A DNA stretch of 64,000 bases from Capsicum annuum (lineage: Eukaryota > Streptophyta > Magnoliopsida > Solanales > Solanaceae): NCBI RefSeq assembly GCF_002878395.1, contig NC_061121.1, positions 44,046,023 through 44,110,022 of the forward strand, written 5' to 3'. The notes under the pieces are model-generated. The model saw only the letters and a program-made list of their open reading frames with translations. It was not told the origin of the DNA and made no database searches. Shown one piece after another: positions 1 to 10,656 of this stretch. Every line of letters begins with the position of its first letter. Position 1 is the stretch's first letter. A program made the position numbers and the translations under genes.

Positions 1-86
1 CAAATTCAAAAAATATTCGGAAATATCTCTCTTTATCTCCCTAAAAAATTAACAACGCCACCATTGGTTTACGGTTGTAGTCGCCG

Positions 87-347
87 TTCACCACTCCTTT
101 CCTATTTCTCACAGCAGTGAACATGCAAGAGCGACCAACCACCAAGTCGATGTTGTTTCTCTTTCCTCTACCACTATCAAAAACACCGGCGCCATCACAA
201 ATAGTCAAGGGACCCTTCACCGCTCCACACCTGTTACCTACGCTAGTGAACACGCAAGGGAAATCAGTCACCAAGATCGACGTCATTTCTCATTCATCTT
301 CCACTGTGGCCACCACCGATGCCATCTGAATAACCAACGACGCCTCC
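87..347. repeat. Two-unit imperfect direct repeat, ~130 bp
   Basis: Two head-to-tail units, about 87-215 and 216-347, line up along their length. Both hold a TTCACC start, then AGTGAACA(T/C)GCAAG, then ACCAAG..CGA(T/C)GT, then TTTCTC and a CACC-rich end. The block is C-rich and CACC-rich, unlike the AT-rich surroundings. Open frames cross it on both strands but have no recognisable domain. Its nature is unknown; a leader or 5' UTR of another repeat is possible. It ends where LTR A begins. Confidence 0.5.
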
Positions 348-2739
348 TGTAACACCCCATATTTTTTAGCTAGAAATCGTACTGTCGTTCTTATGTTTGT
401 AAACTCTAATCCCATGATTTTTTTTGAATACATATTTCATGATCTTTATTCTAGTTTTAAAAGTGTTTATGAGGTAGATAATATTCATAGAAATCTCTTA
501 GAGCAAAGTTGAGCTAATAGCCCTGGATTCAGCCAAACTTTTGTATTCGACTCTACAAGAGTCAATTTTGAATATTTATAACATTTTACATATTTTGAAT
601 TTTGCATCTCAATACCCATTAAATTGTAGATAATTGAATAAAATTTTAATGATACTAATTTTTCCTTAATCCGACACCTGAGTGAAAAGTTATGGCCATG
701 CAAAAGATCATGTGTCGCAAGATAAATTGCAGAGGGTCACTAGAAAGGTGTGCGATTGGCCATGCGACGCCCACTTGGAGGGTGTAAAATTGGCAATGCG
801 ATCCCCACTTGGATGCTGTGCGATTGGACATGGGTCACATGGTGATTGCATAGTGCCAAAAGTGTTCCGTTTTGACTTAAGTTAAGGGCGTTGAAGTTTT
901 TTCACACCCCTAAACAGTCCCTAATTACTCCAAAATGAAATAAGGGAGTTTTAAACACGTTAACTCCACTATCTTGACCCAAAACAATCAGTATACGACT
1001 CTAAAACCCTTCACCTCATCCCAAGAACAAAATCCAAGTGTTATCTCTCAAGAATTAAGAAGTTAAGTTCCAAATTCAAAGTTCTCTCTAAGGGATTCTT
1101 CCAATCAAGGTATGTGGAGTTTATGAACAAAGATACTATTTCATCCTTGTACCCAAAACATATTTTAAAGTTAAATATATATGAATTGCAATTAGGGTTC
1201 ATACCCAAATTATCTTGTTTTGAGATTATGGATTTATAAAGTGATGGAAGTAGTAAAGTGCATATTTGTTCTCATTTATTTATGTCATGACTTGAAGAAT
1301 TCTCTTTTATGATTTGAATATCATGAGTATGATCTGAAACATTGATTAAAGATTTTCAATTGAGTTTTAATCATGATATTATGTTACAAGCAATATGAAA
1401 GAAAACATGAGATTTAAAGGCTTTAAGTGCATCAAGATTACACGTTCGCATTTTTATTTTTTAGATTCGTATTGTGATTTTGAATTCATTATCTTGACTG
1501 AAATAATTGAAGTATTACAAAAAAAATATTGAGCATGAAGTTTTGTTACGAATTTCTAAGAATTTAAGTATATACTATAAGTCCTAAGTACAAGATTTTA
1601 AGATTTCAAGAAGATTATACTCTTAAGCTTCTTTGATAAGTCGATACAAAGATATAAAGCAAAGATTGAACTTTTGATCTTAATATAAGAAATGGAATCC
1701 ACAATTGTTCATCCTGATTATAATTTAAATAAAGAGAAGCATAATTGGTTTTCATTCTATAAACCCTTAAGCTATTTTAAGGTGGATTTCCTAAAGTATG
1801 AGCATATAAGTAATATGTGAGTAGTATTTATCATCGAGTTGGGTATGAGACCGAGGTCACATGCCCCAGAACTATGTGACACCATAGGTTTATGTCCCAA
1901 TATAGGTTAAGTATAATGATCTCTCAAGTTATGGTTCTATTCCGATGGCAAGGGTAGAACAGCTCTCCCCAATGTGGATTAGACGTTGGACTTCATGATA
2001 GCTCACATGGTTTATGTTAGTTAGAAGAACCTCCTAAAAGAGAAATTTAAAATTAAAGCCTTTACAACTAAGTGTTATGGCTCACAAAGCTTATATTTAT
2101 GCTTCATTACTCATGTTTTATGATTTTGCAGTCCCTGTGTTATTCAAGTCCAAGGTGAGTCATTTACACTTAGCATGCATCATTTAAAAGTCTATGAGTA
2201 TATTAAGTTATTATTTTACTCATGCATTCACCCCCACATACTTAATACATTTCAGAAGTACTGACCTACATATATGTCTATGTGCTACATTGTCCCATAA
2301 TGTAGTACCAGTTGTAGTCCACACTTTATAATCAGACAGTGCACAACTTCTAGTCCGTAGGTGATGAGTCCTTTTGATGTGAGGGTTTGAGTCAATCATA
2401 GTTCGAGTAGCATCTTGATTTCATTGTTCAGTTGTATTGATTAGGGATAGCTGGGGGTCATGTATCGGCTACCTATAGTCAATATTAGTAGAGACTTCAT
2501 AGATAGCCAGTAGAGTTGATGTATTTAATTTTAGTTTTGTTTTGTATAACTAAAGCTGTAATCATTTGAACAATTTTGTTTTGAAGATGTTAAGCTAAAG
2601 ACATTTCTTCTGCTTATTACTTTAAGTTTTATGTATTTAAATCAGTTGCTTAAGAAATATGCCAGTTCATGGGTAAGGTTGGGATCACTTGTGGTCCTAA
2701 GCACCATGTTACAGCTAGGGGTAGTCTTGGGTCGTGTCA
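348..2739 (+). mobile_element. 5' LTR of outer Ty3/gypsy element A
   Basis: It begins TGTAACACCCCATA and ends near GTCGTGTCA, about 2.39 kb. Its first ~1.5 kb aligns with 36807-38315, which follows a polypurine tract, so the two are the 5' and 3' LTRs of one element. The motif around 628-697 (GATACTAAT ... AAAGTTATGG) recurs in four other LTR families here. It is followed by GCGATTGGCCATGCGAC-type short repeats, then a splice-donor-like AAGGTATGTGG at 1108-1118. LTR-end phrases (GAGCACCAT/GTTACA) resemble those of E1 and E2. The exact 3' end is inferred from the leader that follows. Confidence 0.75.
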
Positions 2740-3272
2740 ACCTTAGAACTAGAGCCAAGAGTTCAAGTTTCCTAAGGTGTCTATGAAGCCGTGTCTAGTA
2801 GAGTCTTACGAAATAGTACTAAGAAGTCAGTACTTTTCTTTGAGAGACTATAGGGCATTTAAGAAATGTCTTATTTCTTTCATACTCTAGATTATGCAGT
2901 AAAGTTGTTCTTTCAGAAAATTTTGTCGATTCGTGTATTACTCCATAATTCTCAATCTAGGACTTTTTGAGATAACATGAGTACTAGATTCCAATTTCTC
3001 TGAAGATGATGCTCTCAAATTTACTAACAGTAACTTCAGGAGTCTCACATGGGGCTTGAGAAGAGATCGCTAGTATATTATATGTCCCTTAAGTTGAAAG
3101 CTTATGTCCTCATCTATATGAGTTGTGCGGTTAAGACAAAATATGTTATGTATATAGATTCCTCATTAGCCCCTTTTGTCCAAATAGTGCTCATGATAGG
3201 AGATTGTATGAACCGAGATTGTTAAATAGAATCTCATATTCGAAGGACATTATTACCTAGAGTATTATGATT
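2740..3272 (+). mobile_element. Leader of element A with decayed primer-binding site
   Basis: The LTR is followed by AGAACTAGAGCC (2746-2757), which fits a decayed form of the TGGTATCAGAGCC primer-binding site complementary to initiator tRNA-Met. A T-rich untranslated leader follows. I find no gag frame. Coding sequence of A appears to have been lost or displaced by the later insertions. Nothing else is recognised in this stretch. Confidence 0.45.
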
Positions 3273-3584
3273 CGGTCATGACCTAAGCGGAGGCTTTGGT
3301 TGCAATGAGTATCCCAAACTATAAAAGCCCAAGCGTTCTTCTCTCTCTGACAATCATGCACACCCTTCATATACTATAAAGAAATGGGAAAATAAAATAA
3401 AATGACAACATGGTCAATCTCTTAATTCAACTGAAAAATATGAAATTAAGTTCATAATATTCAAAACACATGGTATAAATCTGTGAAATCTCTAATAACT
3501 TGAGAATAACTCCTGTCTGAAAATTGGGAAAAGGCCCCCAGTTGGGCTATGAATCAAAATATACTAACAATGTTCTAAAACAAG
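3273..3584 (-). mobile_element. Fragment of family C LTR (reverse)
   Basis: GGTCATGACCTAAGCGGAGGC, ACATGGTCAAT, TGTGAAATCTCTA and GAAAATTGGGAAAAGGCCCCCAG occur in the same order and spacing as in the two family C LTRs at 53851 and 59957. This is a divergent start of that LTR, cut off by the insertion of B1 at 3585. I did not find its continuation beyond B1. Confidence 0.6.
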
Positions 3585-4345
3585 TGTAAGACCCCATAAG
3601 TTTCTAAGCTTGACTCAGTCCTTTAAGGCCTACTAAGGGGTCCCAGACTTAGAAAAATTCAGCTAAGCATTTATACTTAGAGTCATTTTATCCTTTGTAG
3701 TTTGGAAACCTTAGTTCAAGACCTTCCCGACCTTATTTTATAAATTTTTAAATTGATTCATGATCAGGTCACTTGTAGGCCATCTCGGGTGAGTTTTGGG
3801 TTTTTTTTGAATAACATAAAGGCGAGTTTGGATGCTAAAAATAGTGAGGGGTCATGATAGCCCTGCATCGTGAGGCCCAGTCAACCCAGCTAGGGGTTGC
3901 ATCACAATACATAACAAACCCAAGTAGGGGTCGCAACACGAGGGGCTGCCGAATTCAGTATTTTTTAGTTATGGGTTATGGGGATAAATGGGTTAACTTC
4001 ATTACCCTTATTCACCCAAAAACATGAAATTAAGACCCCATTCACCAAAATATACTTACTTTCTCTTAAACTCTCTTAATAACAAGCATTAGGGTTTTCA
4101 ATTCAAGATTCAAATCTCAAGAATTCTACCATTAATCTTCCCAAAATCAAGCATAAAGGTATGTGAAGTGTTCATCCAAGGGCCTCTTTCACCCTTGGAG
4201 TTAAAGAAACCCTTTTAAAAATCTTAAATTATGATTTTTGTGTTATGGGTTATTTGATCCATGTTAATATTGTTGTATGATCCCCAAGATGATATCTTTA
4301 ATAAATTCTATGAATTTATGTTAGCATGTATGTTGAAATCCTACA
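3585..4345 (+). mobile_element. B1 5' LTR, truncated
   Basis: It aligns with 8026-8786 almost base for base until GTTAGCATGT, then switches into protease-coding sequence. It contains the splice-donor-like AAAGGTATGTGAAG at 4156-4169. Unlike the other families it lacks the shared GATACCAAT...AAAGTTATGG block. Confidence 0.8.
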
Positions 4346-7300
4346 ACATTTGATTTCGGAGTCAGTCCTGAAATCCTAGAAGATCCTTTCTCAGTCTCAA
4401 CCCCAGTGGGTAAATCCATCATAGCCCAGTGGGTATACAGGAACTATCTGGTTATGGTATCTCGGAAAGTCACTTCAACAGACTTAGTCAAATTAGAGAT
4501 GACTGATTTTGATGTCATTCATGGATTGGCATCATTCCTGCTATGCCTCAATCAACTGAAGAAATAAAATTATTCGGTTTTAGTTTTCGAATGAACCCGT
4601 CCTAGATTGGAGGGGTTGTACTTTAGAACGTAGGGTTCAGTTTATTTCTTACCTTCGGGCTAGAATAATGATAGATAAGGATGTGTTTACCATCTTTTTC
4701 GAGTTTAGGACTCTAAATTAGAAACCCCTACTTTTGAATTAGTGTCAGTAGCCTATGAATTCCCAGATGTGTTTCCCAAATATCTTCCCAGAGTTTCTCC
4801 CAAAAGGGAAATTAATTTCGGAATTAATCTTCTTCCAAATACTCAGCCTATCTCTATTCTACCATACAGAATGGCTCCAGCAGAACTCAAAGAATTAAAG
4901 TAATAGTTAAAGAGTTTCTTAGATAAGATTCATCAGACCCAATGTGTCTCGGTGGGGCGCACCAGTATTATTCATGCATAAGAAAGACGGTTCTCTCAGA
5001 ATGCGTATTGAATACCGTTAGCTAAACAAAGTTACAATAAAAAATAAGTATCCACTTCCCAGAACCAATGACTTATTTGACCAACTTCAGGGTGCCAGTT
5101 ATTTCTCAAAGATAGACCTCAAATCAGGCTATCATCAGCTTAGAGTTAGGGAGTGTGACATATCGAAAATAGCCTTCAAAACTCGATATGGTAACTTCGA
5201 ATTCTTAGTCATGTCCTTTGGTCTTACCAATTCCCCAACAACTTTCATGGACTTGATGAACTATGTGTTCAAGCAGTACTTGGACATGTTTGTCTTAATC
5301 TTCATAGATGATATTCTTGTTTACTCCTACAATGAGTGTGATCATGGAGACTATCTCAAAATAGTATTACAAACTGTCAGAGACCATCAACTATTCACCA
5401 AATTCAGTAAGTACAAGTTTTGGCTAAGGTCAGTAGCTTTCTTTGGCCATATAGTTTATAGTGATGGCATTAGAGTTGATCCTCAAAAGATCAAAATAGT
5501 GAGAAACTGGACCAAACCCATCTCTCTATTAGATATCAAGATTTTCTTAGGTTTGGCTGTCTATTAAGGATAGTTTGCTGAGGGATTTTTGTCTATTGCA
5601 TCCCCTATGTCCAAATTGACATAGAAGAAGGTCAAATTTCAGTGGTCAAATTCTTGTGAGAAGATTTTTTAGGAGTTAAAGACTCGACTTACTACAACTC
5701 TAGTTTTGCACCTACCAGATAATTTCGACGACTTTGTTGTGTATTGTGACACTTCCAGAGTTGGATTGGATTGTGTTCTCATGCGGAGAGGTAAGGCCAT
5801 AGCCTATGCCTCAAGATATCTTAAACCCTACAAGAAGAACTATCCTACTCATGATCTTGAGTTAGAAGCTATGTTTTTTTCTTTAAAGATTTAGAGGCAT
5901 TACTTGTATGGTGTGCACGTGATGTGTTCACAGACCATAAGAGGTAGTAGTATTTTTTTACTCAGAAAGATATTAACCTCCGTCAGAGAAGGTGGTTAGA
6001 GTGGTTGAAAGATTACAACATGAGTGTGCTGTACCATCCAGACAAGGCCAATGTAGTGGTTGATGCTCTCAACAGTCTGTCTATGGGTAGTGTTGCTCAT
6101 GTTAAGGGAAGTAAGAAAAAGTTAGCTCAGGAAGTTCATTATTTAGCCTGACTATGTGTCTGCTTAGTTGATTAAACTGAAGGTAGTGTGTGGGTGCAGA
6201 GTTACTCCTAGTCATCCCTAGTTTTCGAGGTGAAGAAAAAGTAGGATAAGGATCCTAGTCTAGTCCAGTTAAAAGTCTCAGTCAAAAATTAGAAGGTAGA
6301 GGTTTTCTCCCAAGGGGAGATAGAGTATTGCGTTTTCAGGGTTGTATATGTGTGCCAAGTGTAGATGACTTGAGGCAGCGAATTCTTACAGAGGCGCATG
6401 GTACGTGTTACGCTATTCATCCAGGGGCCACGAGGATCTACCATGATTTGTGGGAAATCTAATGGTGGAGTGGGATGAAGAGAGTTATTGGAGAGTTTAT
6501 AGCTAGGTGCTCTACATATTAGTAGGTTAATACTGAGCATCAGAAACCTAGAGGGTCTATGCAGAAGTTTAGTATTCCTACTTGGAAGTGGGAAGAAGTG
6601 AACATGGACTTTGTGATGGTTTTGTCTTATACTCGTCATCAACATAACTGAGTTTGGGTCATTGTAGATAGAATAACCAAATTAGCTTATTTTCTACCAG
6701 TTCATAGCTCTTATTCAACCGAGGATCACGCCAAACTCTATATCAGGTAGTAGGTCATATTGCTCGGTGTTCTATTGTCCATTATCTCAGATAGAGGTAC
6801 CCAGTTCACCTATTATTTATGGAAAGTTTACCAAAAGGGTCTTGGTACTTGAGTTCACCTCAATATAGCCTTTCATCCTCAGACAAAGGTCAAGTAGAAA
6901 AGACCATCTAGACTTTAAAAGATATGCTGTGAGTATGTGCATTTGATTTTAAAGGTAGTTGGGATGATCACTTGCCTTTGATTGGGTTCGCATATAACAA
7001 CAGTTATCATTCCAGTATTCAGATAGCTCCGTTTGAGGAAATTTATGGGAGGATATATAGATCTCTCATTGGTTGGTTTGAAGTGGGTGTGGCCGCATTG
7101 ATAGGGACTGACTTAGTATTTGATGTCGTAGAAAAAGTTCAGTTGATCAAGAAAAGGCTTAATATAGCTCAGAGCCGACAGAAATCATACATAGATGTGC
7201 GAAGAAAGGATCTTGAGTTCAAGATTTGTGACTATGTGTATCTAAAAATCTCGCCTATGAAAGAAGTGAAGCATTTTGGTAGGAAGGGGAAACTAAGTCC

Positions 7301-7661
7301 TTAATATATCGGTCCTTATCGAATTCTAATCCGTTTTGGAAAGGTATCTTATGAGCTTGAGTTACCTTCAGATCTATCTTCAGTTCATCTAGTGTTCCAC
7401 GTTTCCTTGCTGCAGAAGTGCATAGGTGACCCAATAGTTATAGTCCCTGTAGAGGGCGTAGATATTTAGAACAACCTCTCTTATGAAAAGATTCCAGTCC
7501 AAATCCTTGACTATTAGATTTGTAGACTGAGGAATAAAAAAGTCCCTCGAGTCAAAGTTCTTTGTCAGAATTAGTCCATTGAGGGAGCTACTTGGGAAGA
7601 AGAAGTAGACATGCGAACTAATTATCCTCATCTATTCTCCGCTAATCTAGACTCAGCTTAA
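4346..7661 (+). pseudogene. B1 gypsy pol remnant (PR C-term, RT, RNase H, integrase, chromodomain)
   Basis: Domains run in chromovirus order across several frames. 4346-4640 is the protease C-terminal part (FGVSPE, then KLEMTDFDVI). 4870-5570 is reverse transcriptase, opening [10 protein letters not shown] and holding the catalytic FIDDILVYS at about 5308-5334. 5706-6090 is RNase H ([25 protein letters not shown]). 6120-7300 is integrase, with NMDFV and ISDRGTQF supplying two catalytic Asp; the third site, normally GQ-ERTI, is scrambled near 6890. 7443-7661 is the chromodomain (NNLSYEKIPV ... GATWEEEVDM). Stops interrupt each part. The product would have been the polyprotein that copies and inserts the element; it cannot be made from this copy. 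Confidence 0.85.
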
Positions 7662-8025
7662 GCTTATAGTTTTCTTTAAGCATATTCAGTTTCATGTTCA
7701 GATTTAAGTTACAAAATTGGAACCAACTACTATTGCATATTCAGTCACATGTTTATGAGTCAGTCCAGTCATGTACCCATGCATCCGATATACATGTCTA
7801 GTGTACATGCTTAGATTATCAGTAATCCCAGCCATGCATTCATGAATCACGTTAAGCTAAACTCATGTATCAGATATGAAAGTTCAGTGTGAAATTTTAG
7901 TATGTTAGTGATATAAGTTGTATAATAATTTTTCATTGCTCATCTACAGTAGGTAAGTTCAGTTTCTCAGTTCTCTTAGCTTAGTCAGTCTCATTTAAGG
8001 ATGAATGTTCCCATAGGGGAGATAT
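7662..8025 (+). mobile_element. B1 3' untranslated region and polypurine tract
   Basis: This is an AT-rich non-coding stretch with many CAT/ATG-rich words (CATGTACCCATGCATCCGATA). It ends in GGATGAATGTTC and CATAGGGGAGATAT, the plus-strand priming tract directly before the LTR. The same tail layout precedes the LTRs of E1 (20205-20576), E2 (31584-31755) and A (36581-36806). Confidence 0.6.
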
Positions 8026-10534
8026 TGTAAGCCCCGCAAATTTCTAAGCTTGACTCAGTCCTTTAAGTCCTACTAAGGGGTTCCAGACTTAGAAAAATTC
8101 AGCTAAGCATTTATACTTAGAGTCATTTTATCCTTTGTAGTTTGGAAACCTTAGTTCATAACCTTTCCAACCTTATTTTATCAGTTGTTAAATTAATTTA
8201 TGATTAGGGTCACTTGTAGGCCATCTCGTGTGACTTTCGGATTTTTCTGACTTGCATAAGGGCAAGTTTGGATGCTAAAACAGTGAGGGGTCACGATAGA
8301 CCCATATGGATAGGCCCATTAAACTCATCTAGTGGTCATGTCACAATAGGTAATCAACCCAAGTAGGGGTCGTGAATGAAGGGGCTGTCGAGTTCAACAT
8401 TTTTTAGTTACGAGTTATGAGGGTAAATGGGTCAATTTACCGATCCTTATTCACCTAAAAATACAAAATTAATCTCCTATTAACGAAAATATACTTACTT
8501 TCTCTCAAACTCTCTCAAGAACAAGCATTAGGGTTTTCAATTCAAGATTCAAATCTTAAGAATTCTACCATCAATCTTCTCAGAATCAAGCATAAAGGTA
8601 TGTGAAGTGTTCATCCAAGGGCCCCTTTCACCCTTGGAGTTCAAGAAACCTTTTTTAAAATCTTAAGTAATCATTTTTATGTTGTGGGTTGTTTGAATCC
8701 ATGTTAATCTTGTTGTATATCCCAAAGATGATATCTTTAATAAATTCTATGAATTTATGTTAGCATGTGGGTTAAAATTCTTGAAATTGAAGTGATTAAA
8801 GTAGCCATGATGTGTTGAATTATTATTCATGACAAGTATAAGAATATTCCTCCCATGTGTTTGTTAAAATGTCTAAGTGAATTTAATGTGCAAATTTGAT
8901 CTATTGTTGATCTTAGTTATGAATTCATGAATGAACTACATGTCTAAATGACTCCCATGTTAAAGCTATGCCTGGAAAGTGTTTGTTGAAATGCGTATGT
9001 GAATTGTTAGTGTATTTATGACATGATAGCATGTATCCCTATACAAGTTCAAGTTCAAAACTTACAAGTGTTTGATGAAATGCATTAGAAAGTGAATTGT
9101 GAACATATGGCTATTGTTGTGCCTTTAAGATTTATGTTATGCTTTACTCTTTATGCTATTGAGTCGTGGGGGTATTTAATAGCCAATAATTTAGCTGTAT
9201 AACTAGAGCCAGTGTCATTTATAGCATAGTCTTATTTAGCTCACGATCAGTAGTACTCTTAGTCAGTTTCAGAACTCAGGAAAACTCAGTAACTCAGTAC
9301 TAATCCAGTCCAATTTATAACTTAGTAAACTCAGTTAGTTAGAAAGATTCAGTAGTATTCCATCAGTCAATAAAATTCAATAAACTTAGTCCAATTCAGT
9401 TAAACAGTATAATCAGTAACAGTTCAGTCAAGCCTAGTATGAACTATAAAACCAGTTCAGTGTCAACCAGATGGGAGTAGGATTCAGCACTGAGTAAACC
9501 CAAGGATAGGGACTCACCTATCAGCAGAGGGTGTGATCCTTGGAAGTAATCCTTGCATTCCATAACTAGGTAGCCAGTGTAGGTTGAGACATCAAACCTG
9601 CCAGATGAGGGTTGATGAGGTGTTTTAACCTGTCAGATGAGGGTTCCATCATTTTCATTAGAGTACCTGCCAGACGAGGGTATCCTTTTAGTGTCTTTAC
9701 CTATGGCGTGGTCCCAGCACCCTTCCAACTAGGTTTCAAGTTAGACCCTAAATCTAATCAGAAAAGGGGCATTTCGGTTAGATGATTACCTCCCATAGTT
9801 TTAGTTTTAGGTTCTATCTCAGATTAGAACTCAGTTCAGTTCTACAGATTTAGGACTATCAAATATAGTTACTCAGCTCAGTATGAAACTCAGTATAGTT
9901 CGAAAAATTTCATGACTATCAGATATAATCATTCAGATAATTAGTAACACAATATCAGTATACTTAGATATCAGATAATCAGTATTCAGACTCAGTATTC
10001 AGTATTTCCATGATTTGAATTACAGTCTACATATTAATGCATGTGCTCTTATTGAATCATACTCACGTTATTTTACTAGTATCATTCATGCATTATGAAC
10101 CCATGTATTTCATCCTACCTCACTTTGCATACCAGTATATTCAAAGTAACGATGCATACTTTTCTCTTGCGCTATGGTGTCTTATATCATAGGTTCAGAT
10201 GCATGGGCCCCAGAGCATCCTTAGTAGTACAAACATTCAGCGGACAGAGTAGTGGTGAGTCCTCATATTTTGAGGACATGATTATCTTTAGCATTTTAGT
10301 TATTTTACCAGTCAGTCGGAGTTAGTTAGGGACATATCCCATCAACTCCATATTTCAAATAGTTTAGAGGCTTATCAGACTAGAGTATTTTCAGATAGTT
10401 GTTTCTATCAGTATTCAGTATTGTTTTGAGATTTGAAACTTATGGTAGTTTTCTACATTTATTCCTTTATATTGGTATTACGTATCATCACTATTTAGTT
10501 CTCACAACAGGTACCAGTCATGGGTCTGCTATTG
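8026..10534 (+). mobile_element. B1 3' LTR, right end missing
   Basis: It starts TGTAAGCCCCGCAAAT and matches the 5' LTR for its first ~760 bp, with donor-like AAAGGTATGTGAAG at 8595-8608. The later part holds CAGT-rich low-complexity sequence (about 9200-9460, 9840-10010) and CCTGCCAGATGAGGG-type short repeats (9598-9690). It follows E1's LTR until GTCATGGGT (10517-10525), but the expected terminal GAGCACCGTG...TTACA is absent. The 76-residue frame inside it (10095-10325) has no recognised domain and is probably chance. Confidence 0.75.
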
Positions 10535-10542
10535 GTATTTTA

Positions 10543-10633
10543 TTGAGAAATAAGTACTAATGAGAAGTTACGTACTTTATTCAATCATTAGTAACTCTTG
10601 GAATATTATTGCATTAGATATTACTTCTCAATT
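10543..10633. repeat. Possible small MITE-like inverted repeat
   Basis: ATTGAGAAATAAGTACTAATG near the left end is matched on the opposite strand at the right end by ATTGAGAAGTAATATCTAATG. This gives imperfect ~21-bp terminal inverted repeats around a ~50-bp AT-rich core. It lies between the broken end of B1's LTR and the start of element D. It is too short and isolated to assign to a family. Confidence 0.3.
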
Positions 10634-10656
10634 CTATATGTAAGATCATATCATGA

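Larger units (their letters stand above)
3585..10534 (+). mobile_element. Ty3/gypsy chromovirus B1, internally deleted
   Basis: Both LTR copies start TGTAAG-CCCC and share TTTCTAAGCTTGACTCAGTCC (3585 and 8026). Between them are a pol remnant ending in a chromodomain and a polypurine-like tract (CATAGGGGAGATAT) just before 8026. A deletion runs from inside the 5' LTR (~4345) into the protease region, so the primer-binding site, gag and protease N-terminus are gone. The 3' LTR lacks its normal end. Five bases before the element are ACAAG; the matching duplication is not visible because the right end is missing. It is non-functional. Confidence 0.8.

Noticed and set aside
117..329. 70-residue frame reading into the C-rich repeat
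   Set aside because: It follows the two-unit repeat and has no domain; the frame on the other strand is equally long, so composition explains both.
6289..6645. 118-residue minus-strand frame
   Set aside because: Shadow of B1 integrase; the plus strand reads HPGATRIYHDL and NMDFV.
9598..9690. CCTGCCAGATGAGGG repeats as a possible CRISPR-like array
   Set aside because: Only a few irregularly spaced copies within a plant LTR; not an array of equal repeats and spacers.
8026..10534. Frames and CAGT-rich runs in the B1 LTR as possible genes or satellites
   Set aside because: They lie within a clear LTR, and the repeated words are irregular with no fixed period.
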